Below are positions 16,679 to 26,486 of a stretch of 40,915 nucleotides of DNA, in pieces. Location: positions 1-40,915 of the forward strand of contig JAJZEV010000237.1 in the NCBI GenBank assembly GCA_021805665.1, in the 5' to 3' direction. A program made the translations under genes and the position numbers. Positions within the stretch are counted from its first letter, which is position 1; the number at the start of each line of letters is the position of its first letter. Source of the DNA: Pseudomonadota bacterium (lineage in GTDB: Bacteria > Pseudomonadota > Alphaproteobacteria > Acetobacterales > Acetobacteraceae). A model generated the notes under the pieces. It was not told the origin of the DNA. It saw only the letters and a list, made by a program, of their open reading frames with translations, and made no database searches.

Positions 16679-16978
16679 ATGAAGAAAATCTCGGTAATAA
16701 TTGGATTGTCCACGCTGCTGGCCGCGGCACCGGCTTTAGCGCAGCCCGCGCCCGCGACTGGTTCGCGCACAACAGCAGCGCCAGGTGCGGGGCAGGCGAT
16801 GACAGCACCGGATACGAAGGCGCTAGCCCCCCTGCCCAATCGGCAGCCCAGGCCGGTTTTCACCATTTTCAATATGCCCGTTGTGGTTTGGGCGCCCATC
16901 CAACCGCACTATTCAACGCGCTCCAAGCTGGAGCCGTCGGGGAACCCGAGCTGGCTGGATGGTGAGAACCCGATGTAG
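16679..16978 (+). CDS. Small exported protein of unknown function (99 aa)
   Basis: A 99-residue protein with a clear Sec signal peptide (basic start MKK, hydrophobic core 'VIIGLSTLLAAAPALA', cleavage about residue 21). A low-complexity Ala/Thr/Pro/Gly stretch and a final segment with 'FTIFNMPVVVWAPIQPHYST' follow. No cysteine is present. A strong AAGGAG site stands eight bases before the ATG, which supports both the gene and the start. No family is recognised. It probably resides in the periplasm or outside the cell. Confidence 0.8.
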   Translation: MKKISVIIGLSTLLAAAPALAQPAPATGSRTTAAPGAGQAMTAPDTKALAPLPNRQPRPVFTIFNMPVVVWAPIQPHYSTRSKLEPSGNPSWLDGENPM

Positions 16979-17291
16979 GCGGCGTCGCGGTCGAGGGGGC
17001 TGGCGGCCGATCTATGCCTTGGCCGCCTCCTGGACCCGACGCGGTTCATACGGCTGTTGCAGGTCCAGCCTCATCCCGAGGCGCGATCCTCGGTGATCGT
17101 CAGCCGCTTCAGCAGCGCTTTCTTTCACCCCCCTGACAAACCGTCCTGGCGCATCGCCGTGGACGGGTCCTGGCCGGCCAGCAGTCCGTCACTCGGTTCG
17201 TTGCGGATGGTCATGGGTTTTCTCCTTGGCACTATCGGCCCGGGTTATGGCCGCGGGCACAAGATTCGTGACAGGCCGCGACCCACCCGGG
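16979..17291. other. Gap between small exported protein and priA
   Basis: This 313-bp stretch contains the possible frameshifted small gene at 17012-17214. The remaining 77 bp before the priA stop show no clear terminator or promoter. Confidence 0.5.
17012..17214 (-). pseudogene. Small gene broken by a frameshift at a G6 run (possible)
   Basis: An ATG at 17214 preceded by AAGGAGAAAACCC (a very good ribosome-binding site) opens a frame of only 29 codons, closed by TGA at 17125. The stop follows a run of six G (minus strand, about 17128-17133). One extra G would join it to a second frame that ends 'LDLQQPYEPRRVQEAAKA' at a TAG (17012), giving 67 residues. The GC at third positions in the middle part fits the original frame better, so more than one lesion is possible. 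It could also be a genuine 29-residue protein. No family is recognised. Confidence 0.35.
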
Positions 17292-19487
17292 CTACAAGAA
17301 CGAAATCGGGTCCACATCCACGTCCACCCGCCCACCCCGCGGCACCTTCACCGACGCCAGCCACGACCGCAGTATCGGCTGGATCGACACATCGCGCCGC
17401 ACCTTCAGCAGCAACCGCCGCCGGTGCCGCCCCCGCAGCAGCGCCATCGGCGCCGGCGCCGGACCCAGCACCACGATCCCCTCCCCGCGCGGCGCCGCCC
17501 AGCCCAGATCGCGCGCCACCGTGTCCGCCACAATCGCGGAATCCGCGCTCACGATCAGCGCCGCCAGCCGTCCGTATGGCGGCCACTCGCCATCGCGGCG
17601 GCTCTCTGCCTCGCTTGCCATGAACGCATCCAGATCGCCTTGCAGCAGCGCCAGCATCACCGGATGGTCCGGAATGAACGTCTGCAGCATCACCCGCCCC
17701 GGCGCCTCCGCCCTGCCCGCTCGGCCCGAAACCTGATGCAGCAACTGCACCGTCCGCTCCGACGCGCGCAGTTCGCCACCCGCCAGCCCCAGATCGGCAT
17801 CCACCACGCCGACGAACGTCAGATGCGGAAAGTGCCAGCCCTTCGCCACTAGCTGGGTGCCGACGATCAGATCAACCTCCCGGGCCTCGATCGCATGCGC
17901 GGCGGCGGCGGCGGCATGCGGGCCGGATATCGTGTCGCTCGCCATGATCAGACGCCGAGCCTCGGGGAAGACCAGGGCGGCTTCCTCGGTGATGCGTTCG
18001 ATGCCGGGACCGACCGGGGTCAGGCTGTCCTTGGCCGAACAGACCGGGCACTCCGGCGGGATCGGGACAGTGTGGCCGCAATGGTGGCACAGCAACTGGG
18101 CGCGGGTGCGGTGCTCCACCAGCCACGCGGTGCAGTTTGGGCATTGCATCCGGTGCCCGCAATGCCGGCACAATGTCAGCGGCGCGTAGCCCCGACGATT
18201 GAGGAACAGCATCGCCTGCTCCCCGCGCTCCAGCGTCTCCCGCACCGCGGCAATCAGCGGCGGCGCCAGGAAGCGGCCGCGTTCGGGCGGTGTCTCCCGC
18301 AGATCGACCAGATCGATCCGCGGCATGGACGCGCCGCCATGCCGGCTGAGCAGCCGCTGATGCAGGTACCGCCCGGCATCGACATTCGCCACCGTCTCCA
18401 GGCTGGGCGTCGCGGACACCAATATGGCCGGGCAGCCGGACAGACGGGCGCGCACCACCGCCATATCGCGGGCGTTGTAGACAACGCCGTCCTGCTGCTT
18501 GAAGGCGGATTCGTGTTCCTCGTCCACCACCACCAGACCCGGGTCTGGGAACGGCAGGAACAGGGCGGATCTGGCGCCCACGACCACCGGGGCGCTGCCT
18601 TCGGCGACGGCCTGCCAGGTGATTTTGCGGACCCGGGACGGCAGATCCGAATGCCAAACCGCGGGGGCGACGCCAAAGCGGCGCTGAAACCGCTCGATCC
18701 ATTGGGACGACAGCGCGATTTCCGGCAGCATAACCAGCGCCTGACGGCCTTCGCGCAGGCAGGCCGCAACGGCTTCCAGATAGACCTCTGTCTTGCCCGA
18801 CCCGGTGACGCCGTCCAACAGGGTGACGGAGAACGATCGTTCGGTGACAGATTTACGCAACGCCGCCGCCACGTCTTGCTGTTGCGCCGACAGTGCGGGG
18901 CCGGTGTGGTCGGGGTCGGGGCGCTGGAACGGAGCATTGGCGGCGGCGAGTTCGGCGACGACCAGGCCGGTTTCGGTCATGCCGCGCAGGATGGCGCTGC
19001 TGACCGCGGCTTCGCGCAGCAGATCGACGGCCAGACACGGTTCCCGCCTGGCCAGAACGTCCAGGATGCGCTGCCGATGCGGCGTGAGGCGAACCCGCGG
19101 CAACGGATCCGCTCGGCGGTACAGGACAACGGGCTTGATGGCGCCGGAGACGACACGCAGCGCCATCGCCAGCACGTCGCCGGGGGGCGACAACGTATAA
19201 GCCGCGATCCAGTCCACGAACCGGCGCAGGGACTCGCCCATAGGCGGGGTGTCCAGGATACCGATGACCGATTTCAGTTTGTGCGGCGGCACGGCATCGT
19301 CGGGGGGCGAATCCCAGACCACGCCGACTTCCTCGCGCCGGTTCAGCGGCACCAGCACGACGTCGCCCGGCCGCGGGTCCAACTCCGGCGGCACGCGGTA
19401 ATCGAACGGGCCGGGGAACGGAAACGGCAGCAGGACCGGGATCCGCCGCTCAGCGCCGAAAGACAGATGTGGGAGGGGGGGTGACAA
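17292..19487 (-). CDS. priA: Primosomal protein N' (replication restart helicase PriA)
   Basis: A 731-residue superfamily 2 helicase that reloads the replisome at stalled forks. The N-terminal DNA-binding domain starts at '[19 protein letters not shown]'. Walker A is '[12 protein letters not shown]' and the DEEH box is in '[14 protein letters not shown]'. The zinc region has the paired motifs '[13 protein letters not shown]' and '[17 protein letters not shown]', eight cysteines in all. '[20 protein letters not shown]' and '[13 protein letters not shown]' are helicase motifs V and VI. Length is normal for the family. It is divergent from fsa, with 64 bp between the starts. Confidence 0.98.
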   Translation of the reverse strand: MSPPLPHLSFGAERRIPVLLPFPFPGPFDYRVPPELDPRPGDVVLVPLNRREEVGVVWDSPPDDAVPPHKLKSVIGILDTPPMGESLRRFVDWIAAYTLSPPGDVLAMALRVVSGAIKPVVLYRRADPLPRVRLTPHRQRILDVLARREPCLAVDLLREAAVSSAILRGMTETGLVVAELAAANAPFQRPDPDHTGPALSAQQQDVAAALRKSVTERSFSVTLLDGVTGSGKTEVYLEAVAACLREGRQALVMLPEIALSSQWIERFQRRFGVAPAVWHSDLPSRVRKITWQAVAEGSAPVVVGARSALFLPFPDPGLVVVDEEHESAFKQQDGVVYNARDMAVVRARLSGCPAILVSATPSLETVANVDAGRYLHQRLLSRHGGASMPRIDLVDLRETPPERGRFLAPPLIAAVRETLERGEQAMLFLNRRGYAPLTLCRHCGHRMQCPNCTAWLVEHRTRAQLLCHHCGHTVPIPPECPVCSAKDSLTPVGPGIERITEEAALVFPEARRLIMASDTISGPHAAAAAAHAIEAREVDLIVGTQLVAKGWHFPHLTFVGVVDADLGLAGGELRASERTVQLLHQVSGRAGRAEAPGRVMLQTFIPDHPVMLALLQGDLDAFMASEAESRRDGEWPPYGRLAALIVSADSAIVADTVARDLGWAAPRGEGIVVLGPAPAPMALLRGRHRRRLLLKVRRDVSIQPILRSWLASVKVPRGGRVDVDVDPISFL

Positions 19488-19551
19488 CCTATATAACCGG
19501 CGTTATCGCGATCAGCAGCCTGATGGCTTAGCCGCAAAATGGAGTGTTGGC

Positions 19552-20205
<654 letters not shown>

Positions 20206-20227
20206 GGGAACGGCTCACAAGAACCGG

Positions 20228-20253
20228 AGAGACCGGGAATTCGCCGGCTCTTT
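20228..20253 (+). terminator. Intrinsic terminator after fsa
   Basis: AGAG(A)CCGG - GAATTCG - CCGGCTCT: an eight-pair stem with one bulged A, a seven-base loop and TTT directly after. It stands 23 bp past the fsa stop, in the right orientation to end that transcript. Confidence 0.6.
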
Positions 20254-20264
20254 CCGCGCAGTGA

Positions 20265-20290
20265 GGGAGCGCCCAGCAATGGGCGCCCCC
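20265..20290. terminator. Strong GC hairpin between convergent fsa and ilvD
   Basis: GGGAGCGCCCA - GCAA - TGGGCGCCCCC: ten of eleven positions pair, closed by a GCAA tetraloop on the + strand. It lies 10 bp past the ilvD stop. No T run follows on either strand, so it may act as a bidirectional transcription barrier or stabilise mRNA 3' ends. Confidence 0.55.
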
Positions 20291-20299
20291 GACCGCGAT

Positions 20300-22156
20300 T
20301 TACTTCCGACGGAACGAACCCACGTCGCGCACGGCGCCGCGCGCCGCACTGGTCGCCATCGCGGCGTAGGCCCGCAGGGCGGTGGACACTTTGCGCTGAC
20401 GGTTCTCGGTGGGCTGCCACGCGGCATCGCCCTTCGCTTCCATTGCCGCGCGCCGCGCAGCCAGCACGTCATCGCCAACAGCGAGTCGGATCGAACGGGC
20501 CGGAATATCGATTTCGATGATATCGCCGTCCTCGACAAGGCCGATCGTGCCGCCCTCGGCCGCTTCCGGCGAACAATGGCCGATCGACAAGCCGGACGAT
20601 CCGCCGGAGAAGCGGCCATCGGTCACCAGGGCGCAGACTTTCCCCAGGCCCTTGGACTTCAGATAGCTGGTCGGATACAGCATTTCCTGCATGCCGGGTC
20701 CGCCGCGCGGACCTTCATAGCGCACCAGCACGATGTCGCCCGCCTTCACCGATCCGCCCAGGATGGCGGCAACGGACGAATCCTGGCTTTCGAACACGCG
20801 GGCGGGGCCGGAGAATTTAAGGATGGAAGCGTCCACGCCAGCGGTTTTGACGATGCAGCCTTCTTCCGCGATGTTGCCGTAGAGTACAGCCAGTCCGCCG
20901 TCCCTGGAGAACGCGTGTTCCAGGTCGCGGATCACGCCGTTCTCACGGTCGGTATCCAACGCATCCCAACGTTGGGCCTGGCTGAACGCCTCGGTGGTGG
21001 GGATACCGCCAGGGGCGGCGCGGTAGAAGATCTTTACCCCTTCGTCGGCGGTGCGTTGCACGTCCCAACGCTCCAGCGCCTCGGCCAGGGTTTCCGAATG
21101 GACGCTGGGCACTGTCGTGTCGAGCAGCCCCGCCCGGGCCAGTTCACCCAGGATGCCCATGACGCCGCCGGCGGCATGCACGTCTTCGACATGCACGTCG
21201 GGAACCGAAGGTGCGACCTTGCACAACACCGGCACACGACGGGACAGGCGGTCGATGTCCAGCATCGTGAACGGCACCTCGCCTTCCTGCGCGGCGGCCA
21301 GCAGATGCAGCACGGTGTTGGTGGAACCGCCCATGGCGATATCCAGGGTCATCGCATTCTCGAACGCCGCGAAGGTGGCGACGGAGCGCGGCAGCACCGC
21401 GTTGTCGTCGGTTTCGTAATAACGGCGGGTGATTTCCACGATCTTGCGGCCGGCTTCCAGGAACAGGCCCTTACGGTCGGCATGGGTCGCCACGACGGTG
21501 CCGTTGCCGGGCAGGCCGAGGCCCAACGCCTCGACAAGGCAGTTCATCGAGTTGGCGGTGAACATGCCGGAGCACGATCCGCAGGTCGGGCAGGCCGACC
21601 GCTCCATCACTTCGACCTCGGCGTCGGTGATGGTGGGGTCGGCGGCGTAGATCATGGCGTCGATCAGGTCCACCGACTTGGTCTTGCCGCGATGGACGAT
21701 CTTGCCGGCTTCCATCGGGCCACCGGAGACGAAAATGGTGGGAATGTTGAGCCGCATCGCGGCCATCAGCATGCCGGGCGTGATCTTGTCGCAGTTGGAG
21801 ATGCAGACCATTGCGTCGGCGCAATGCGCATTGACCATGTATTCGACGCTATCGGCGATCAATTCGCGCGACGGCAGGCTGTAGAGCATGCCGTCATGGC
21901 CCATGGCGATGCCGTCATCGACCGCGATGGTGTTGAACTCCTTGGCGACGCCGCCCGCGGATTCGATCTCTCGCGCCACCAGTTGACCCAGGTCCTTCAG
22001 GTGGACGTGGCCGGGGACGAACTGGGTGAAACTGTTGGCGACGGCGATGATCGGCTTGCCGAAATCGCCGTCCTTCATGCCGGTCGCACGCCACAATCCG
22101 CGCGCGCCTGCCATGTTGCGGCCGTGGGTGGTGGTGCGGGAACGATATGCCGGCAT
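20300..22156 (-). CDS. ilvD: Dihydroxy-acid dehydratase
   Basis: A 618-residue Fe-S dehydratase that converts 2,3-dihydroxy-isovalerate and -methylvalerate to the 2-oxo acids in valine and isoleucine synthesis. The N-terminus '[19 protein letters not shown]' fits the family exactly, so ATG 22156 is the start although the frame extends to 22714. '[17 protein letters not shown]' and '[18 protein letters not shown]' contain the cluster-binding cysteines, and '[15 protein letters not shown]' is the C-terminal signature. Length matches E. coli IlvD. Other ilv genes are not adjacent. No leader peptide typical of attenuation is seen upstream. Confidence 0.98.
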   Translation of the reverse strand: MPAYRSRTTTHGRNMAGARGLWRATGMKDGDFGKPIIAVANSFTQFVPGHVHLKDLGQLVAREIESAGGVAKEFNTIAVDDGIAMGHDGMLYSLPSRELIADSVEYMVNAHCADAMVCISNCDKITPGMLMAAMRLNIPTIFVSGGPMEAGKIVHRGKTKSVDLIDAMIYAADPTITDAEVEVMERSACPTCGSCSGMFTANSMNCLVEALGLGLPGNGTVVATHADRKGLFLEAGRKIVEITRRYYETDDNAVLPRSVATFAAFENAMTLDIAMGGSTNTVLHLLAAAQEGEVPFTMLDIDRLSRRVPVLCKVAPSVPDVHVEDVHAAGGVMGILGELARAGLLDTTVPSVHSETLAEALERWDVQRTADEGVKIFYRAAPGGIPTTEAFSQAQRWDALDTDRENGVIRDLEHAFSRDGGLAVLYGNIAEEGCIVKTAGVDASILKFSGPARVFESQDSSVAAILGGSVKAGDIVLVRYEGPRGGPGMQEMLYPTSYLKSKGLGKVCALVTDGRFSGGSSGLSIGHCSPEAAEGGTIGLVEDGDIIEIDIPARSIRLAVGDDVLAARRAAMEAKGDAAWQPTENRQRKVSTALRAYAAMATSAARGAVRDVGSFRRK

Positions 22157-22330
22157 GGATGGGTATCCTCGATTGTCCAATGCGCACGCTTGCGCCGATT
22201 GATTGGGGTTTAGCGCCGTCGGTTCGGATAGGCTATACCTTTGCCCGCGGCGCCACCATGGCGAAGCCGGATGCTCGGGGATTCCGCGCCGGATTTCGCC
22301 CTGCGGCGACCACTGATCGAGGGGACAAAA

Positions 22331-22621
22331 ATGCGGACAATTTCCATGGTGGCGATCGCCGTGTTGGGTCTGACCGGCACTGCGATGGCACAGAATGCCG
22401 ACGAAAATTCCATTCCGCGGGACATCGGCAACCGCGCGAACGGCAAAAGCTACCAGCCGACCCCGGCCGAGGTTCATCCGAGCGAAAGGGCCGCCGGTAT
22501 CCGCCCATCCCCGGTGCAAGAGCGAGCCAACGACAAGGAACTTCATCACCTGGATGAGAACCTGTTGCGGAGCGAGGGGCTGAGCACCAAAGGCGTTCCC
22601 AACATGACCGACACCCATTAG
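22331..22621 (+). CDS. Small exported protein of unknown function (96 aa)
   Basis: A 96-residue protein with a signal peptide (hydrophobic '[15 protein letters not shown]', cleavage about residue 20). The mature part is hydrophilic, with '[22 protein letters not shown]' (split, about 35-56) and '[17 protein letters not shown]'. No cysteine or metal motif stands out. GAGGGG lies seven bases before the ATG at 22331; an ATG further upstream (22241) overlaps the ilvD leader region and would hide the signal peptide. No family is recognised; it is probably periplasmic. Confidence 0.8.
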   Translation: MRTISMVAIAVLGLTGTAMAQNADENSIPRDIGNRANGKSYQPTPAEVHPSERAAGIRPSPVQERANDKELHHLDENLLRSEGLSTKGVPNMTDTH

Positions 22622-22740
22622 TGCCGGTCGGGTGAAGCACGACCGCGATCGGGGAACGACGGACGGTTGCCCACCGTGTGCTTGACAAGTCTCCGCGGGC
22701 TGCTCCCGATTCATTAACCATCATGGGGAGTTTTTATAAT

Positions 22741-23506
22741 GTCCACCGGGACCGATCTGACGGGCAAAATCGCATGGGTCACAGGCGCCGGCAGCGGCAT
22801 CGGGGAGGCCGCGGCACTGGCGCTGGCGGACGCGGGGGCCACGGTGATCCTGACCGGCCGCCGCCCCGGCCCGCTGGAGGATGTGGCGCGCCGGATCAAC
22901 CAAACCGGTTCCGCGCATGTGCAACCCGCCGACCTGACGCAGTCCGAACAAGTGGAGCAGGTCGGCGACTTCATCCGAGCGACGTTCGGCCGGCTGGATA
23001 TTCTGGTGAACAATGCCGGCATCAACATCGTCGATCGTCACTGGGACAAACTCACTCCGCACAGCATCGACACGATGATCCAGGGCAACCTGACCGGGGC
23101 GCTGTATTGCGTGACCGTCGCGCTGCCGTTCATGCGCGCCCAGCAGGACGGGTTGCTGATCCATACCGCGTCGATGGCCGGCCGGTTCATCGGCGGGGTC
23201 AGCGGCCCGATCTACACCATCGCCAAGCATGGCATCGTGGCCATGAGCCATGGGCTGAACATGCAGGAATGCGTCAACGGCATCCGCTCCACCGTGTTCC
23301 TGCCGGGCGAGGTCGCCACACCCATCCTGGACAAGCGCCCGACCCCGGTTCCCCCGGAGGTCCGCGCCCGGATGGTGCAGCCGGCGGATTGCGGCGACTT
23401 GATCCGTTATATCGCCGGGATGCCGAAGCATCTGGTGATGAACGAGGTGCATTTGTCGCCAACGCATAATCGCGGCTACATCGCCGCGTTACAACGCCAG
23501 TTATAG
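22741..23506 (+). CDS. SDR family oxidoreductase
   Basis: A 255-residue classical SDR; the ATG begins at 22739. The cofactor motif TGAGSGIG is at 15-22, NNAG at 91-94, and the catalytic Ser145, Tyr159 and Lys163 (YTIAK) are present. The Arg-Arg after strand two ('LTGRRPGPL') favours NADP(H). The C-terminus 'RYIAGMPKHLVMNEVHLSPTHN' is typical of the YdfG/serine dehydrogenase-like branch, which often acts on 3-hydroxy acids. A GGGGAG site lies eight bases before the start. A perfect TTGACA at 22682 may be its -35 box, but the -10 is poor. It is convergent with the phnM-like gene, with their ends overlapping by six bases. Confidence 0.93.
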
Positions 23507-24637
23507 CCTGGACAGCCGCGCTGCCCCTGCCGCCGTCGCGAACGCCAGTTTGCCGTTCGCGATGGTCGCCACGCAGCGGTGCGTCGCCGGGTCCACAATC
23601 GCCAGATCGGCCCGTTTACCGTCCGCGATCGCGCCTCGGTCGGTTAAGCCGGCCGCGCGGGCGGGGTTTTCGGAGATCAGGCGCCAGGCGCCGGGCAGGT
23701 CCATTTTGCCACGCCGAACCATTTCGAATGCGGCGGGAACCATCGCCGGGTAGTAGTAATCCGAGGTCAGAACGGTGCAAATTCCCTGCTCCGCCAATCG
23801 GGCGGCAGAGGCCCAGCCGAGGTGGGAGCCGCCGCGAACGACATTCGGGCATCCCATCGCGACGAAATCGCCGGCCGCCACGGCTGCTGCCCCGACCTCC
23901 TCCGCCATCGGAAATTCGCAGATGCGCGCGCCCAACTGGCGAAAGCGATCGCGGGCGGCGATGGTGCCGTCGTCATGGCTGGCCATGGGCAGACCAGCGC
24001 GCTGGGCGGCGGCGGCGATGCGGGCAAGGGCGGCGGGGATTTCGGGGGAGCGGTCGGCTACCTGGATCGCCAGGGCCTGAAACGCCGGCATTTTCATCCC
24101 CGCCCGTCCGGCGTATTTCACGCCCTCGATCGGGTCGTGCAGCTTTTGCAGGATGGCCGGGGTGTGATCGTTGAACGCCAGCAAATGCACTCGTCCTGCT
24201 TCGATGTCGGCAACGGCGGTGTCGAGGGCATCGAGGTTGTAAGCCTCCCACCGCAGATGCACGCGCATATCGCAGGTCCAGGTTCCCGCATCGAGGGCCG
24301 CGAGCAAGGTGCGCCATGCGGGAAGGCCGCGCAGCCCGGGTTCCCACGACAGGGTAACGCCGTGGAAGGCGGTGGTGATGCCGTTCGCCAGCAACTGGGA
24401 TTCGGTGTCGCGCAGGGCAAGACCGAGCGGGAAACCGACACCGGGGCGGGGCTGCACCTGGCGTTCGAATGCATCGCCATGTAGATCGACGATCCTGGGC
24501 AGCACCAGCAAGCCCGTGGCATCGAATGCCGCACCGCCGCGGGCGCCGCCGACCTGGATCAGGCCGCCGGCCAGCGACAGGTCGGCGGCCTGTAACCCGC
24601 CGCGGGCCAGCAGTACCGTTCCATCCGAAATTCGCAT
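23501..24637 (-). CDS. phnM: PhnM-type amidohydrolase, paralog next to phnF
   Basis: A 378-residue amidohydrolase of the PhnM family, which cleaves pyrophosphate from alpha-D-ribose 1-methylphosphonate 5-triphosphate. 'RIVDLHGDAFERQVQPRPG' (His53) is the metal-binding start of the barrel. 'LLAFNDHTPAI', 'MASHDDGT' and 'NVVRGGSHLGW' follow the family pattern, and the C-terminal 'GKRADLAIVD' is the usual composite beta domain. It differs clearly from the second phnM at 29837 (for example DLHGDAF against DVHTDNL), so it is a diverged paralog and not a recent copy. It lies 12 bp downstream of phnF and is probably cotranscribed with it. Whether it has the same substrate is unknown. Confidence 0.87.
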   Translation of the reverse strand: MRISDGTVLLARGGLQAADLSLAGGLIQVGGARGGAAFDATGLLVLPRIVDLHGDAFERQVQPRPGVGFPLGLALRDTESQLLANGITTAFHGVTLSWEPGLRGLPAWRTLLAALDAGTWTCDMRVHLRWEAYNLDALDTAVADIEAGRVHLLAFNDHTPAILQKLHDPIEGVKYAGRAGMKMPAFQALAIQVADRSPEIPAALARIAAAAQRAGLPMASHDDGTIAARDRFRQLGARICEFPMAEEVGAAAVAAGDFVAMGCPNVVRGGSHLGWASAARLAEQGICTVLTSDYYYPAMVPAAFEMVRRGKMDLPGAWRLISENPARAAGLTDRGAIADGKRADLAIVDPATHRCVATIANGKLAFATAAGAARLSRL

Positions 24638-24649
24638 CGAAACGACCCT

Positions 24650-25399
24650 TTACGGTTCAAAAACGATTTGCACGCGCGGGGTCGGGTAGCAACCGGACGC
24701 AAATTCTATAATGGCTCCGTCACGATCGACATTGACGTTCTCTGCGATCAGCACCGGGCGGTTGCGTGCCGTACGCAGCAGTTCCGCCTCGGTTTGCGTG
24801 GGCAGGCGGGCGGTCACACGGGTTTGCAGACGCAGATAATCCTCCACCCCGACCGCCAGCAGGGCGTCGGTGATGCGCGATGTAGATTGCAGCGCTTGAA
24901 AGATGCCTTTTAGGCGCGACGCCGGGAAGTAGTGCCGCGACAGGCAAACCGGCCGGTCATCGGCGAAACCCAATCGTTCCAGCATGACGACCCGGCCGCC
25001 GCCGCGAATGCCCAGGCCGTCGGCTACGCGCCTGTCGGCCTGGATCTCGCGCAGTTGCCGCACGATGCCCGAGGGTTCCTTGTTGTGCTTTCGTATCCAC
25101 TCCGAAAACCGGGTTCGCGCTTCGACAGTGTATTCCAGCACATCCTCGGCGACGAACGTCCCGCGGCCTTGCTCGACCCGCACCAGCCCGTCGCGCGACA
25201 GTTCCTCCAGCGCCCGCCGGACGGTATGGCGGTTAACGCCGAAATGCGCGGAAAGCTGCGCCTCGGTGGGCAGCTTGGCGCCTGGTTTGGTGGCGCCGGA
25301 GGCGATGTCGCTTTGGATACGTCCGGCGATCTGGCGCCACAGTGCCAGGCCATCCCGCCGGTGAACCGGATGTGTCTCCGTGTCATCCATGTCGTTCAT
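24650..25399 (-). CDS. phnF: GntR/HutC family regulator PhnF
   Basis: A 249-residue regulator with an N-terminal winged helix ('LPTEAQLSAHFGVNRHTVRR', then 'ALEELSRDGLV') and a C-terminal UTRA effector domain (from about residue 85, 'RFSEWIRKHNKEPSG', to the end). PhnF proteins repress phosphonate-use genes. The open frame extends to 25468, but that start codon would lie inside the palindrome at 25458-25467 and the extra residues look random; ATG 25399 is therefore preferred, with 25390 as an alternative. It is divergent from phnGHIJKLM and leads the phnF-phnM pair. Confidence 0.9.
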   Translation of the reverse strand: MNDMDDTETHPVHRRDGLALWRQIAGRIQSDIASGATKPGAKLPTEAQLSAHFGVNRHTVRRALEELSRDGLVRVEQGRGTFVAEDVLEYTVEARTRFSEWIRKHNKEPSGIVRQLREIQADRRVADGLGIRGGGRVVMLERLGFADDRPVCLSRHYFPASRLKGIFQALQSTSRITDALLAVGVEDYLRLQTRVTARLPTQTEAELLRTARNRPVLIAENVNVDRDGAIIEFASGCYPTPRVQIVFEP

Positions 25400-25430
25400 A
25401 TTTGTTTCATCCGCAGCCGGAACACGATGA

Positions 25431-25459
25431 TTGACGATAGGCGGATGGGGGCTTACCTG
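25431..25459 (+). promoter_or_regulatory. Candidate promoter of the phnG operon
   Basis: TTGACG (25431-25436), a 17-base spacer, and TACCTG (25454-25459) give a good -35 and a weak -10. The -10 overlaps the PhnF-type palindrome, so a bound repressor would block it. The placement fits transcription into phnG, but the -10 match is poor. Confidence 0.35.
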
Positions 25460-25467
25460 TCTAGACA
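25458..25467. promoter_or_regulatory. Predicted PhnF operator (TGTCTAGACA)
   Basis: A perfect ten-base palindrome in the phnF-phnG divergent region. Its core GTCTAGAC fits the GT-x-TA-x-AC consensus known for the HutC subfamily of GntR regulators, to which PhnF belongs. A partial second copy (ATCTAAACA) follows directly. It ends 15 bp before the phnG start codon. Confidence 0.6.
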
Positions 25468-25482
25468 TCTAAACAAGACCGG

Positions 25483-25938
25483 ATGCCGATGGACGCTCCC
25501 CGATCCGCCCGTCAACGCTGGATGTCCGTTCTCGCCCGGGCGGACACCGGGGTTTTGCGGCGATTGCTTAACCAACGGGCGCCGTTGCCGGCATACACCG
25601 TGCTGCGCGGGCCGGAAGGCGGGCTGGCGATGGTGCGCGGGCGGGCGGGCGGCGGCGGGGCGGCCTTCAACCTCGGCGAAATGACCGTCACTCGGTGTTC
25701 GGTGTCCACGGAAGCGGGGTTCGTCGGTCACGCCTATATTCAAGGCCGGGACACAGCGCGCGCCGAACTGGCAGCACTGGCCGATGCCCTGATGCAGGAT
25801 CCGCTGCAAGCCGAATCGATCGAGAAACATGTCATTGCCCCCCTGGAACACCAGCAGGCGCTGAAGCGGGCGGAACGCGCGGGGAAGGCAGCCGCCACCA
25901 AGGTCCAGTTCTTTACCATGCGGACAATGCGGACATGA
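25483..25938 (+). CDS. phnG: Carbon-phosphorus lyase complex subunit PhnG
   Basis: A 151-residue PhnG. 'RQRWMSVLARADTGVLRRLL' begins the domain and 'FNLGEMTVTRCSVSTEAGFVGHAYIQGRD' (split, about 62-90) is the family core. PhnG is part of the PhnGHIJ core complex and helps PhnI to attach the phosphonate to ATP, releasing adenine. It is first in the forward operon. Its TGA overlaps the phnH ATG. The ribosome-binding site is weak (AAGACCGG); ATG 25489 is an alternative start. Confidence 0.95.
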   Translation: MPMDAPRSARQRWMSVLARADTGVLRRLLNQRAPLPAYTVLRGPEGGLAMVRGRAGGGGAAFNLGEMTVTRCSVSTEAGFVGHAYIQGRDTARAELAALADALMQDPLQAESIEKHVIAPLEHQQALKRAERAGKAAATKVQFFTMRTMRT

Positions 25939-26483
25939 CCCCCGGTTTCGCCGATCCTGTCGCCGACTCACAGGCTTGTTTCCGAACCATTCTGGACGTC
26001 ATGGCCCGGCCCGGGCACGTTCGATCCGTGTCCGGGATAACCGCCCCTGCCCCGCTGTGCGACGCGGCAGCGGCGGTGTTGCTGACGTTGCTGGACCATG
26101 AAACCCCGCTTTGGCTGGACCCGGAGGCAGAGGCCGCACGCCCATGGATCGCATTCCATACCGGTGCCCCCCATGGGGCCAGCTTCGCGATGGCGCTGTC
26201 GCTCCCGGATCTGACCAGGTTCCCGGCGGGAACGGATGAAATGCCCGAAACCTCGGCCACCATCATCGTTCAAGTCGCCTCGTTGACCGCCGGGCGGGCC
26301 TATCGCCTGGAAGGCCCCGGACTGCGGCAGCCGGCCGTTGTCCGCATCGCCGGGTTGCCGGACGATTTTGCCTCGATCTGGCAGCGCAATCATGCGCTGT
26401 TCCCACGCGGCATCGATCTGATCCTGTGCGCCGGCAACACGCTGACCGCGCTGCCGCGCAGCGTTTCCGTCACAAAGGCCTGA
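25935..26483 (+). CDS. phnH: Carbon-phosphorus lyase complex subunit PhnH
   Basis: A 182-residue PhnH, the dimer-forming subunit of the C-P lyase core. 'GFADPVADSQACFRTILDVM' and 'ARPGHVR' open it, and 'FPRGIDLILCAGNTLTALPRS' closes it; both are typical. It belongs to the PLP-transferase-like fold but lacks cofactor-binding residues in known members. It starts at the ATG overlapping the phnG stop (ATGA) and ends three bases before phnI. Confidence 0.95.
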   Translation: MTPGFADPVADSQACFRTILDVMARPGHVRSVSGITAPAPLCDAAAAVLLTLLDHETPLWLDPEAEAARPWIAFHTGAPHGASFAMALSLPDLTRFPAGTDEMPETSATIIVQVASLTAGRAYRLEGPGLRQPAVVRIAGLPDDFASIWQRNHALFPRGIDLILCAGNTLTALPRSVSVTKA

Positions 26484-26486
26484 ACC

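Noticed and set aside
22682..22711. TTGACA before the second SDR gene as a promoter
   Set aside because: The -35 is perfect, but no acceptable -10 lies at 16-18 bases, so it is mentioned only in the gene entry.
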